A stretch of DNA of 64,000 nucleotides, from positions 62,001 through 126,000 of the forward strand of contig JAUIIR010000004.1 in assembly GCA_030431485.1 (NCBI GenBank). The letters are read 5' to 3'. Under the pieces are notes generated by a model. The model did not search any database. It was not told where the DNA came from and saw only the letters and a program-made list of their open reading frames with translations. A program made the position numbers and the translations under genes. Shown piece after piece: positions 50,472 through 58,961 of the stretch. Numbering within the stretch: the first letter of the stretch is position 1; each line of letters opens with the position of its first letter. The DNA is from Alphaproteobacteria bacterium (lineage in GTDB: Bacteria > Pseudomonadota > Alphaproteobacteria > Rhodobacterales > Rhodobacteraceae).

Positions 50472-51317
50472 TTATGTATCAACAGCGTAGCGTTTTTCGA
50501 CAAACGACACGCCAACGGACAGGATCAGCGTCACCGCCATGTAGACGGCGGCGATGGTGAACCAGACTTCAAAACTCATGTACGTCTCCGAGATGATGTT
50601 CCGGCCAATTGTGGTCAGCTCAGCAACCGCGATCACACTGACGATGGCCGAGGATTTGACCATGTGCACCACTTCGCCGGTCATGGGTGGTAGCATGAAG
50701 CGAATGGATTGCGGCAGGATGATGTAGCGATAGGCCTGTCCCTTCGACATGCCGATCGACGTGGCCGCCTCCCATTGGCCTTTGGGGACAGCATTGATGC
50801 CGGCGCGGAAGATCTCGGAAATCAGGACCGAGTGGAACACGGCAAGGCAGAGGATGCTGGCCCAATAGCGGTCAAAACCAAAGATCGGGCCAAGCACGTA
50901 GTAGAACAGGTACAGCAGCACCAAGAGCGGGATATTGCGGATCAGTTCTAGGAACGCGACAGACACGGCTGTGCAAACCACAAGCCCGGACAGGCGCAAG
51001 AGCGCGACGATCAGGCCCATCGCCACGGCCAGCGCAAAGGCAATGCTCGACAGGGTCAGGGTCTTGACCAGACCGATGCTGATCTCGCCCCATTGAAAGC
51101 CATCTTCAGTGAAGGAATAGAAATACTGCGGAATGCGATACCATTGCCAGTTATACCCCATAGCCTGAGCGCCGTTATAGGCCAGCAGCACCAGACCGCC
51201 GACAATGGCCAGGTACGCGATCACCGAGAACGTCACGGAGTCGATCATTTTGGCGAGCGGTTGTCGCTGTGGAAGAGCGCGGCCTTTCAGGGTATGAGTT
51301 GTGTCCGCGATGCTCAT
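50472..51317 (-). CDS. Amino acid ABC transporter permease (HisQ/GlnP family)
   Basis: 281-aa inner-membrane permease with the loop KGQWEAATSIGMSKGQAYRYI near residue 182 (EAA motif) and RNIPLLVLLYLFYYVLG near residue 133. It lies directly behind the ATPase stop (adjacent coordinates), so translation is coupled. It forms a heterodimer with the permease at 48661-49587 (inference). Confidence 0.92.
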   Translation of the reverse strand: MSIADTTHTLKGRALPQRQPLAKMIDSVTFSVIAYLAIVGGLVLLAYNGAQAMGYNWQWYRIPQYFYSFTEDGFQWGEISIGLVKTLTLSSIAFALAVAMGLIVALLRLSGLVVCTAVSVAFLELIRNIPLLVLLYLFYYVLGPIFGFDRYWASILCLAVFHSVLISEIFRAGINAVPKGQWEAATSIGMSKGQAYRYIILPQSIRFMLPPMTGEVVHMVKSSAIVSVIAVAELTTIGRNIISETYMSFEVWFTIAAVYMAVTLILSVGVSFVEKRYAVDT

Positions 51318-52064
51318 CTAGTGATCCAGAATTTGATCGAGAAACGCACGGCAGCGGGCGCTTGAGGGATTGGTAAAAAATATCTCTGGCGGCGCGGTCT
51401 CGACGATCTCGCCTGCGTCCATGAACACCATCGTGTCCGCGACCTTGCGGGCAAATCCCATCTCGTGGGTGACGACCACCATCGTCATGCCGGTGTCGGC
51501 CAGTTCGACCATCACATCCAGCACCTCGTTGATCATCTCGGGGTCAAGCGCCGAGGTGGGTTCGTCAAACAACATGATCCGGCTTTCCATGCACAGCGAC
51601 CGGGCGATGGCCACGCGCTGCTGCTGCCCGCCAGACAGCGCAGACGGGTATTTGTCGGCCTGTTCGGGGATCCGGACACGTTCAAGATATTTGCGCGCGG
51701 TGCGTTCAGCCTCTGACGGAGACACTTTGCGCACCTTGATCGGGCCGATGGTGAGGTTTTCGAGAACAGTGAGATGCGGAAAGAGGTTGAACTGCTGGAA
51801 CACCATTCCGACTTCTTGCCGCAGCCGATAGATGTGTTTTGAGTCCTCATAGACCTCGACCCCGTCCACGGTCAGTACCCCGGAATTGTGAAACTCCAGC
51901 CCGTTGATGCAGCGAATGAGAGTGGATTTGCCCGACCCGGACGGGCCGCACACCACCATGCGCTCTCCTTCACGGACGCCGATCGAGATGTCCTTGAGCG
52001 CGTGAAAGTCGCCGTAGAACTTGTCGACACGGTCAAACGTGATGATCGGTGCACTATCCGACAT
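51318..52064 (-). CDS. Amino acid ABC transporter ATP-binding protein (GlnQ type)
   Basis: 248-aa ATPase, the standard family length. Walker A GPSGSGKST is near residue 39, the signature LSGGQQQRVAIARSL near residue 141 and Walker B IMLFDEPTSALDPEM near residue 163. The ATG at 52064 gives a family-typical N-terminus (SDSAPIITFDRV); an upstream in-frame ATG at 52085 cannot be excluded. First gene of the operon 52064-48661. Confidence 0.92.
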   Translation of the reverse strand: MSDSAPIITFDRVDKFYGDFHALKDISIGVREGERMVVCGPSGSGKSTLIRCINGLEFHNSGVLTVDGVEVYEDSKHIYRLRQEVGMVFQQFNLFPHLTVLENLTIGPIKVRKVSPSEAERTARKYLERVRIPEQADKYPSALSGGQQQRVAIARSLCMESRIMLFDEPTSALDPEMINEVLDVMVELADTGMTMVVVTHEMGFARKVADTMVFMDAGEIVETAPPEIFFTNPSSARCRAFLDQILDH

Positions 52065-52278
52065 GCAAAGCAGACATCTGGTCATTTTCCCCGTGGCGTG
52101 ACTGCATCAAACCAAGGAAGCCGTTGCTGGCGCAAGGAAAAACTCTGCTTCAAGGTGTCGCGAATAAGTTGGCTCCGTCACCTGCCGCAATTCTGTTCGA
52201 TCTGTTTGGGGCTGTGGGAGTTGATGTTTGAAGCGGTTCGGCGTCTGCTGACGCGGTGATGTGAGGAGGTGAAGCCGG

Positions 52279-53286
52279 ATGAACCCTGACAGTCGTATAG
52301 CCCTGACGCTCGATCTTGAGGCGGACGGCAGGCAGGTTGGTGATGCCATGCTGCGGTGGTCAGACAATGGCAATCCGCTTGGTTACTATCCAATCCCGGT
52401 GGTGTCGATCAAAGGCGGAAACGGACCAGTGCTGCTTATGGTGGGCGGGACGCATGGCGACGAATTTGAGGGACCTTCGGCCATTATGCGGATATTGAAC
52501 GCGGTCGAGCCGTCTGATCTTACTGGACAGATCATCGCCTTTCCCGCGTTGAACATGCCTGCATTCGACATCTCGGCCAGGGTCTCGCCGCTAGATGGGC
52601 AGAACCTGAACAGGGCTTTTCCCGGAGATCGGGACGGTGGCCCGACCGCAATGATCGCGCATTTTCTGGAGACGATGATCCTGCCGCGCTGCGATGCGGC
52701 GCTTGATCTGCATTCGGGGGGGAAGGCGTCGTTCTTTCAGCCGTGCACCTTGCCCACCAAGACAGCCGACCCAGAGCTGGCGGACAGGAATATGGAGCTT
52801 GCCCATCTGTTCGGTTTGCCTTTGGTCTGGCGCTTGGGCGCGCACAACGACAACCGGTCAGTGAATGCCGCAGCCGATCGCGTAAAAGTGCCAATGATCG
52901 CGACCGAGCTTGGTGGCGGTGGCGGGGTCGATCCGGGTATCACGGATCAGGCTGAGGCCGGGATTTGGAACATCCTGCGGCATTTGGGGATGGTGGATGG
53001 CGCGGTGCATCCCGCGCCCAAGCCCCGCGTGGTCGAAATCCGTGACCCCAGCGCATCGCTTAATGCGACGTCCGAAGGTCTGTTTGACCGTGCCCTCAGC
53101 GCGGGACAGAACGTCACCGCAGGCGATTTTGCCGGATGGTTCCACCATGTAACAGAACCCGAACGGCCCTCGACCCGGCTCACGGTGCCGCAAGACGGGA
53201 TGATCCTCGCCCACACCAATCGCGGTTTGGTAACGCGGGGCGAAATGTTGCTTCTGGTGGTACAGGACGTGGATCAGGCTTTGTAA
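52279..53286 (+). CDS. Succinylglutamate desuccinylase/aspartoacylase family deacylase (DoeB-like)
   Basis: 335-aa zinc deacylase. The first ligands are in VGGTHGDEFEGPSA near residue 57 and the later His in LDLHSGGKASFF near residue 143; NLNRAFPGDRDGG near residue 110 and TELGGGGGVD near residue 212 are strongly family-like. The nearest known function is DoeB, which deacetylates N-acetyl-diaminobutyrate in ectoine breakdown, but doeA and the ectoine transporter are not seen. Divergent from the amino acid ABC operon, so it may process that transporter's substrate. Confidence 0.85.
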   Translation: MNPDSRIALTLDLEADGRQVGDAMLRWSDNGNPLGYYPIPVVSIKGGNGPVLLMVGGTHGDEFEGPSAIMRILNAVEPSDLTGQIIAFPALNMPAFDISARVSPLDGQNLNRAFPGDRDGGPTAMIAHFLETMILPRCDAALDLHSGGKASFFQPCTLPTKTADPELADRNMELAHLFGLPLVWRLGAHNDNRSVNAAADRVKVPMIATELGGGGGVDPGITDQAEAGIWNILRHLGMVDGAVHPAPKPRVVEIRDPSASLNATSEGLFDRALSAGQNVTAGDFAGWFHHVTEPERPSTRLTVPQDGMILAHTNRGLVTRGEMLLLVVQDVDQAL

Positions 53287-53849
53287 TAACCCACGATATC
53301 CCCTTCAGTCGTTGCACCAAGACCGTTCAGCAAGCGGTTGGAATAATTGAAGTAAGCACAGACTTGATTGACTTCCAGAATCTCGCCATCGTCGCAGCCC
53401 GCGATCTTCAGCGCCTCGAAATCCGACTTGACCATTTTGCCCACCGACACCGTCAGTTTGCCCGCATAGCGCAACAGGGCCAGCTCCTTGCCGTCAAATT
53501 CGTCCTCGGGGCGATGCGCCTTGAGCGCCGTGAAAATCCTGTCAGAGCGCGGCTGATCCTTGAGCAGATTGCGCACGTTCATGAAGTGATGGGTCAGTGA
53601 ATAGGTGCAATCGTTCAGGATCGACGTGTAGCTGGCGACGACTTCAAGAAACCAGAACGGCAGCTTGTTGTCGTCCGAATGCAGCACCGACCGATAGAGC
53701 GCGACGTGCCCATGCATGGTTTCGGGGCGCAGTGAATGCACGCGCATCACAGTGTCGACGGTTCCATGCGGGGTGCGCGCCTGATCCAGCAGTTCCTTCA
53801 GGCGCGGTGAGGCGTCTTCGTCCGAGATCATTTCGATCCATGCGGTCAT
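53274..53849 (-). CDS. AhpD/carboxymuconolactone decarboxylase-like protein (peroxidase-related)
   Basis: 191-aa protein of the AhpD-like family. The active-site region reads SILNDCTYSLTHHFMNV (about residues 80-96): the first Cys and the His are present, but the second Cys of the usual CxxC is Ser. This favours a non-thiol or altered reductase function. The ATG at 53849 is used; upstream frame is not coding. It converges on the deacylase gene with a 13-base overlap. Confidence 0.85.
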   Translation of the reverse strand: MTAWIEMISDEDASPRLKELLDQARTPHGTVDTVMRVHSLRPETMHGHVALYRSVLHSDDNKLPFWFLEVVASYTSILNDCTYSLTHHFMNVRNLLKDQPRSDRIFTALKAHRPEDEFDGKELALLRYAGKLTVSVGKMVKSDFEALKIAGCDDGEILEVNQVCAYFNYSNRLLNGLGATTEGDIVGYYKA

Positions 53850-53925
53850 GGCGAGGCTCCTTGGGGCTAAGCGCGATGATGCGAGTATCGGCAGTCTGTC
53901 CGCGATAAAGCAAGGGACTTTGGCG

Positions 53926-55026
53926 TCAGACTGCGCTGATCTGATAACTGGACCGCGCCAGCCACTCCGGGCTGATCTCGACACCCCAGCCTGGCGCATC
54001 GGTGACGCGGGCATGCCCGTCTTCGATGGTGTAAGGCGACTCGACAAACAGCCCGTATTGCCACGGGTAGTAATCCGGACCTTCGATGGAAAATTCGAGG
54101 TATTTGCCCGCATTCGGGATCGCCCGCAGCAGGTGCATAGTGAACAGAGTCACCATCGACCAGTTGGCGCAATGGGGCGTCACAGGCAAGCCAGCGGCTT
54201 CGGCCATCTTTGCAACGCGCAGCGTGCGGCAGATGCCACCAAGATACAGGATATCAGGTTGCACGATGTCCACCGCCCGCATGTCGATCATGCGTTTCCA
54301 TGTTGGCAGGTCGCAATCCTGTTCGCCGCCCGTCACATCGATCAGCAGCGCATCGGTGACGCGTTTGGTCTGTTCCAGCTCCCAATAGGGGCAGGGTTCC
54401 TCGAAATGGCTGAACCCGTGGTCCTGCAACATGTGCCCAACCTCAATGGCGCGGTCCGGGGAATAACAGCTGTTGGCGTCGATCAGCAGCGCCACATCCG
54501 GCCCCAGTTCGCGGCGCATGGTCGGAATGATCTCCTCGGTGCGGCCGGGCCATTCATCCTGATTGCGGCCCACCTCGGCTCCGGCGCGCACCTTGAACGC
54601 GTCAAACCCTTGCGTGTCGCGCAGATGCTTGAGACGCGCAGCCTCGTCCGCCGGGGTGATGTCGCGCTTCATCGACGACGCATACGCACGGATTGTGCCT
54701 GCTGTGCCGCCCAGGAGTTCGGCAACCGGCTTGCCCTGCTGCTTACCGCGCCAGTCCCAGATCGCGGTGTCCAGCCCCGCCATCGCACGGCGCAGATACG
54801 AGCCTGGGAATTTGTGCTCGCGCTCGGTGACGATATCAAGCAGATCATCCAGATCAGTGGCGTCCTTGCCAAGCGTCCACGGCGCAACCTGCCGGTGCAA
54901 CACCTGACATGTGATGTCGGAATGGTAGGTCGAGACCTGACCCCATCCGTGTGTGCCGTCCTCGGCGGTGACGCGCACAAAGCCGACATCCGGAGTTGTG
55001 AACGTCTCGATGGATTTAAGCTTCAT
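53926..55026 (-). CDS. Mandelate racemase/muconate lactonizing enzyme family (sugar-acid dehydratase type)
   Basis: 366-aa enolase-superfamily enzyme. The catalytic barrel shows KVRAGAEVG near residue 155, metal ligands in LLIDANSCYSPD near residue 188, HFEEPCPYW near residue 214 and TGGEQDCDL near residue 239, and the late His in GLPVTPHCANWS near residue 288. This His-type arrangement is typical of sugar-acid dehydratases. AAAGGACACGCC precedes the ATG. It follows the GMC oxidoreductase gene by 11 bases. Confidence 0.9.
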   Translation of the reverse strand: MKLKSIETFTTPDVGFVRVTAEDGTHGWGQVSTYHSDITCQVLHRQVAPWTLGKDATDLDDLLDIVTEREHKFPGSYLRRAMAGLDTAIWDWRGKQQGKPVAELLGGTAGTIRAYASSMKRDITPADEAARLKHLRDTQGFDAFKVRAGAEVGRNQDEWPGRTEEIIPTMRRELGPDVALLIDANSCYSPDRAIEVGHMLQDHGFSHFEEPCPYWELEQTKRVTDALLIDVTGGEQDCDLPTWKRMIDMRAVDIVQPDILYLGGICRTLRVAKMAEAAGLPVTPHCANWSMVTLFTMHLLRAIPNAGKYLEFSIEGPDYYPWQYGLFVESPYTIEDGHARVTDAPGWGVEISPEWLARSSYQISAV

Positions 55027-55037
55027 GGCGTGTCCTT

Positions 55038-56654
55038 TCAGCCAAGCGCGTCTTGCAGAATGAGGTCCGATGCTTTTTCGCCCACCATGATGGCAGGGGC
55101 ATTGGTGTTGCCCGTCGGAATGGTCGGAAAGATCGACGCGTCCGCCACGCGCAGCCCGTCTACCCCGCGGACCCGCAAGCGGGGGTCCACAACCGAGGTC
55201 GCCGGATCGCTGCCCATGCGACAGGTCGAGCATTGGTGAAACACGGTCCAGGCGGTCTTGCGGATGTAAGCCTCTATGGCGGCATCATCATCGACCTGAG
55301 CTCCGGGCAGCAACTCGCTTTCGATCACCGCACTCATAGCCTGTGTTCCTGCGATCTTCCGCATCAGCTTTGTGCCAGCCACCATCAGTTTCCGATCATA
55401 GTTGGTGGACATGTAGTTTGGGTGCATTTCCGGAGCCACGAAAGGGTCAGGCGACCGGATTTGCAGATGCCCCACGCTGGTCGGCTTGCATGGGTTGAAC
55501 CCGATCAGCAGACCAGGGAAGGGATCCGGGCTCATCAATGGCCGCACACCGACCGGCGCGCGGGTGTAGCTGACTGGCGAGAAATAAAGCTGCAGGTCAG
55601 GGCCGGGAGAGTCGTCCAGCACCCGGATGAATCCGCCGCCTTGGTTGAGGCTCAGCGACAACGGCCCCTTTCGTTTCATTGCGTAATGCAGCGCGACTTT
55701 CATCTTGCCAAGCAATGGGCCCAGCTGCTGATTCAGGCTGGCGACCTTGGAGACGAAGAGATTATCGCTGCCCAGATGGTCCTGAAGGTTCCGGCCTACC
55801 TGCGGTGCCTCCAACAGCACGTCAATGCCGTGGTCCTGCAATATTTGCCCCGGCCCGACGCCGGAGAGTTGCAGCAGTTGCGGCGAATTGATTGCGCCAC
55901 CAGAGAGGATTACCTCTGCCCGGGCACGGACGGTTTTGACCTGGCCTCTGTGCTGGTATTCGACGCCGATGGCGCGTCTGCCTTCAAACAGAATGCGGGT
56001 GACATGCGCGCGTGTGCGGACGACGAGGTTTGGACGTTTGCGCGCCGGAGCAAGATAACAGCGGGCGGCCGAGGCCCGGTATCCGTTCTTTGTGGTGATC
56101 TGATAGGTCGCGGCGCCTTCCATATCGGGGCCATTGTAATCCGGGTTGGTTGGAAACCCGGCCTGGGCCGCCGCCTCCAGATAGACACGGGTCAGCGGGT
56201 GAACCTCGGGGTGAACATCGTGCACGCAAAGCGGGCCACCGGTGCCGCGCGCATCACTTGGTGCGCCATCCCAGTTTTCCATGCGCCGGAATACCGGTTC
56301 GATATCGCTCCATCCCCAGCCGGGCGCGACAGTGTTCCATTCAGCGTAGTCGTTTCTGTGACCTCGTACGTAGACCATCGCGTTGATCGAACTTGACCCG
56401 CCAAGCACCTTGCCGCGCGGCCAGTAGATGGGTCTGTTGTCGAGGTTTGGGTCGGGTTCTGTGACGTATTTCCAGTTCACCTTGGCGTCATAGAAGATTT
56501 TGCCATAGCCGATGGGAACCTGAATCCACGGGGTCATGTCCGAGCCGCCAGCCTCAAGAATAAGCACTTTGTACTTGCCCGAGGCTGTCAGGCGGTTGGC
56601 CAAAACAGAGCCGGCAGAGCCCGCTCCGACGATCACAAAATCAAAGACGTCCAA
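55038..56654 (-). CDS. GMC family FAD oxidoreductase (choline dehydrogenase-like)
   Basis: 538-aa flavoprotein. FAD site VIVGAGSAGSVLANRL is near residue 7, the GMC block GGSSSINAMVYVRGH near residue 85, the active-site His in VFHQCSTCRMG near residue 467, and the late Asn in GNTNAPAIMVGEKAS near residue 512. It probably oxidises an alcohol or polyol. The start is a TTG (GGAGG upstream), giving the family N-terminus MDVFDFVIVG; a longer ATG reading from 56675 is possible. It is cotranscribed with the dehydratase. Confidence 0.9.
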   Translation of the reverse strand: MDVFDFVIVGAGSAGSVLANRLTASGKYKVLILEAGGSDMTPWIQVPIGYGKIFYDAKVNWKYVTEPDPNLDNRPIYWPRGKVLGGSSSINAMVYVRGHRNDYAEWNTVAPGWGWSDIEPVFRRMENWDGAPSDARGTGGPLCVHDVHPEVHPLTRVYLEAAAQAGFPTNPDYNGPDMEGAATYQITTKNGYRASAARCYLAPARKRPNLVVRTRAHVTRILFEGRRAIGVEYQHRGQVKTVRARAEVILSGGAINSPQLLQLSGVGPGQILQDHGIDVLLEAPQVGRNLQDHLGSDNLFVSKVASLNQQLGPLLGKMKVALHYAMKRKGPLSLSLNQGGGFIRVLDDSPGPDLQLYFSPVSYTRAPVGVRPLMSPDPFPGLLIGFNPCKPTSVGHLQIRSPDPFVAPEMHPNYMSTNYDRKLMVAGTKLMRKIAGTQAMSAVIESELLPGAQVDDDAAIEAYIRKTAWTVFHQCSTCRMGSDPATSVVDPRLRVRGVDGLRVADASIFPTIPTGNTNAPAIMVGEKASDLILQDALG

Positions 56655-56807
56655 GTGTCCTCCGCAGCCTGACATGTCTCATTGCATCAACGATGCCAGA
56701 CGGATGGTGATCGTCGATCCCCAAGCGTTAGTGGGATGATCTTTCCCGCGCAAGCGCTCACGGCAAGCTTTGGGGCAAATGCGGTGGTCAAAAAGGTTGT
56801 CCCGGTT

Positions 56808-56824
56808 GCGATTTTCAAAATCGC
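56808..56824. promoter_or_regulatory. 17-bp inverted repeat upstream of the GMC/dehydratase operon
   Basis: GCGATTTT-C-AAAATCGC is a perfect dyad in the otherwise featureless 213-base interval between the oxidoreductase start (56654) and the upstream gene (stop at 56868). Candidate operator. Confidence 0.55.
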
Positions 56825-56867
56825 TTCCCCATTCCCTCGCTCAAAGTGCGTGTGGGACGGGGCAGGT

Positions 56868-57191
56868 TCAGCTTTTCGACGCTTTGATTTCTTGGATTGA
56901 TGTGAACCCCTCGAACCGTGGTGTGCCCTCGTAGAGCGGCCGCGTCTCACCTGCGCGGGCATGCGATGCGCGGAACTCCTCGCTCGTGGTCCATCCGCGG
57001 AAATGCTCTTCGGTTTCCCACACTGTATGCGACGCATAAAGAAAGCATCCGTCTTGTTGCGGGCTTTTCAGCATGTGGAAGGACACGAAGCCGGCCATAT
57101 TCTGCAGGTGACTTTCCCGCGCCAGCCAGAGCTTTTCAAATGCGTCAGCGTTTTCGAGCGGGACGGTGAAGCGGTTCATAGCTAGATACAT
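56868..57191 (-). CDS. Antibiotic biosynthesis monooxygenase (ABM) / IsdG-like protein
   Basis: 107-aa ferredoxin-like dimer-forming protein. The pattern NRFTVPLENADAFEKLWLAR at the N-terminus, FVSFHMLKSP near residue 37 and SHTVWETEEHFRGWTTSEEF near residue 53 are typical of the ABM/heme-degrading family. AAGGACCC precedes the ATG, at somewhat long spacing. A heme or quinone-type substrate is possible. It may be expressed with or without the candidate RNA structure at 57284-57369. Confidence 0.85.
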   Translation of the reverse strand: MYLAMNRFTVPLENADAFEKLWLARESHLQNMAGFVSFHMLKSPQQDGCFLYASHTVWETEEHFRGWTTSEEFRASHARAGETRPLYEGTPRFEGFTSIQEIKASKS

Positions 57192-57283
57192 GGGGCGTGG
57201 GTCCTTGGGTCGTCTTGTTTTGATGGGCAGGCATACAGCTTTTCCATCGGTCGCGTGTCTTACCAAGAGCTAGGCGATTTCCC

Positions 57284-57369
57284 CGCCGGGTCCAACCCAC
57301 TGGGCCGGTGAGAAGACATTTACGACCCGGCAGCCAGGTGCCCTGAAGCCCGGGTCGGACAGACCGGCG
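57284..57369. ncRNA. Candidate structured leader RNA (three-way-junction-like), orientation unresolved
   Basis: An outer helix pairs CGCCGGGTCC (57284-57293) with GGAC-aga-CCGGCG (57357-57369), ten pairs with a three-base bulge. Inside lies a strong hairpin: GACCCGG (57324-57330) with CCGGGTC (57350-57356), topped by CAGG-TGC-CCTG (57335-57345). A small CCC-ACT-GGG hairpin can form at 57296-57304. On the plus strand it would be a leader of the tup operon (start 57477); on the minus strand, of the ABM gene (start 57191). I cannot match it to a named riboswitch. Confidence 0.45.
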
Positions 57370-57476
57370 TGAAACATAATTTTTGCATATAGGTTTCTGT
57401 TTTCGATCTCTTGATATTTCCAGGAACTTCTGCAAAGCATAGCCAAGATCGGAAATTATGCAGCAGTAGGGAAATC

Positions 57477-58184
57477 TTGCAAAGTATCGGTGACGCCCTC
57501 GGTCTTGCTTTCGCTCTGGTGTTTTCCGGTGATCCGGACCTGTTGGAAATCGTGCTGCTTTCGCTCCGGGTGAGCCTCACCGCAACAGCGCTGGCATGTC
57601 TGATCGGTTTTCCCATCGGTGCACTGGTGGCTATTGGTCGTTTCCCCGGGCGGAATGCGGTTCTTGTTTTCATGAACGCACTTATGGGGCTGCCGCCGGT
57701 TGTGGTCGGGTTGATGGTTTATCTGCATCTGTCGCGCTCGGGACCGCTGGGCTTTCTGGGTCTGCTCTACACACCAACCGCGATGATCATTGCGCAAATC
57801 ATCCTGATTGCCCCTATTGTCGCGGCTCTGTCGCGGCAAGTGCTTGAAGATTTGCATTCAGAATACGCGGAACAGTTCAGATCGCTTTGTCTGACACGTC
57901 TGCAAACCGTACAGGCGCTCCTATGGGATGCGCGGTATTCATTGCTGACGGTGGGTCTTGCCGGATTTGGGCGCGCTGTGGCCGAGGTCGGTGCCGTGAT
58001 TATTGTGGGCGGAAATATTGACCACCTCACACGGGTGATGACCACCGCGATTGCACTGGAGACGTCCAAAGGGGATCTTGCACTGGCGCTGGCACTTGGG
58101 ATCATCCTTTTGGTCATTGCGCTGGGCGTGAATGCGGCGGTGCAATCCGTTCGAATGACAGCAACGCGGCAGGCCTATGTTTGA
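57477..58184 (+). CDS. tupB: Tungstate-type ABC transporter permease (TupB)
   Basis: 235-aa inner-membrane permease. It has five to six helices and the loop AEQFRSLCLTRLQTVQALLWDAR near residue 135, with GFGRAVAEVGAVIIVGGNI near residue 166, typical of the tungstate/molybdate-type TupB family. The TTG at 57477 has AGGGA upstream; another TTG at 57411 is in frame. It overlaps tupC by 8 bases. Tungstate uptake serves tungsten/molybdenum enzymes such as formate or aldehyde oxidoreductases. Confidence 0.85.
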   Translation: MQSIGDALGLAFALVFSGDPDLLEIVLLSLRVSLTATALACLIGFPIGALVAIGRFPGRNAVLVFMNALMGLPPVVVGLMVYLHLSRSGPLGFLGLLYTPTAMIIAQIILIAPIVAALSRQVLEDLHSEYAEQFRSLCLTRLQTVQALLWDARYSLLTVGLAGFGRAVAEVGAVIIVGGNIDHLTRVMTTAIALETSKGDLALALALGIILLVIALGVNAAVQSVRMTATRQAYV

Positions 58185-58935
58185 TGCGACCCACACTCGG
58201 TCAGACGCGGCATGCCAGGGCGAGATCCGCATGACGGAGCTGTTGCCGATGCGTATGCAAGACGTTGTGCTGCGCTTTGACGCCGACGCTGTGCTAAAGG
58301 GCGTTACGATGGATTTGGATGTCCAAGGGTGCACCGTCATCATGGGGCCGAATGGGGCAGGCAAAAGTCTTTTGCTCAAATTGATGCACGGACTTATGGC
58401 GCCGACATCGGGTCAGATCATGTGGGGTGCAAAGGCGCCCTCGGACGTGATGTCCCGGCAAGCGCTGGTGCTTCAGAAACCTGTGTTGTTGCGGCGCTCT
58501 GTGGCCGCCAATATCGACTTCGTCCTGAAAGCGCGTGGCAAGGACATCGGCTTGCGCGACGGGCTGCTTGAGCATGTCGGGTTGCTGCACAAAGCGACGC
58601 AGCCCGCGCGGTTGCTTTCGGGCGGCGAAGCGCAACGCCTGTCCTTGGCGCGGGCACTGGCAACAGAGCCCGAGGTGCTGTTTCTTGATGAGCCCACAGC
58701 AAGTCTGGATCCTGCGTCCGTCTTGGCGATTGAACGCATCGTTTCGGATGCTCGCTCGCGCGGCGTTCGGATTGTATGGGTAACTCACGACATCGGTCAG
58801 GCGCGTCGCATGGCCGATGATGTCGTCTTCTTACAGGCTGGACAGGTCGCCGAGCACAGCGCCGCCGCCGCATTCTTTTCCGAGCCCCGCTCTCAGGCGG
58901 CGCGGGATTACCTGGACGGCAGAATTGTCTTCTGA
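58177..58935 (+). CDS. tupC: Tungstate-type ABC transporter ATP-binding protein (TupC)
   Basis: 252-aa ATPase. Walker A GPNGAGKSLL is near residue 57, the signature LSGGEAQRLSLARAL near residue 147 and Walker B VLFLDEPTASLDP near residue 167. Start at 58177 overlaps the permease; an ATG at 58231 is also possible and would give about 234 aa. Middle gene of the permease-ATPase-binding-protein order used by tup loci. Confidence 0.88.
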   Translation: MFDATHTRSDAACQGEIRMTELLPMRMQDVVLRFDADAVLKGVTMDLDVQGCTVIMGPNGAGKSLLLKLMHGLMAPTSGQIMWGAKAPSDVMSRQALVLQKPVLLRRSVAANIDFVLKARGKDIGLRDGLLEHVGLLHKATQPARLLSGGEAQRLSLARALATEPEVLFLDEPTASLDPASVLAIERIVSDARSRGVRIVWVTHDIGQARRMADDVVFLQAGQVAEHSAAAAFFSEPRSQAARDYLDGRIVF

Positions 58936-58961
58936 CTGACCATCAACAAAAGAGAGACCTC

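Noticed and set aside
53848-56396. Two plus-strand frames of 463 and 447 codons opposite the dehydratase and GMC genes
   Set aside because: Both are shadows of well-conserved enzymes on the minus strand and carry no recognisable domain.
57360-57410. Rho-independent terminator from the 57284-57369 structure
   Set aside because: The T-run (ATTTTTG near 57380) is about ten bases beyond the helix and interrupted, so simple termination is not supported.
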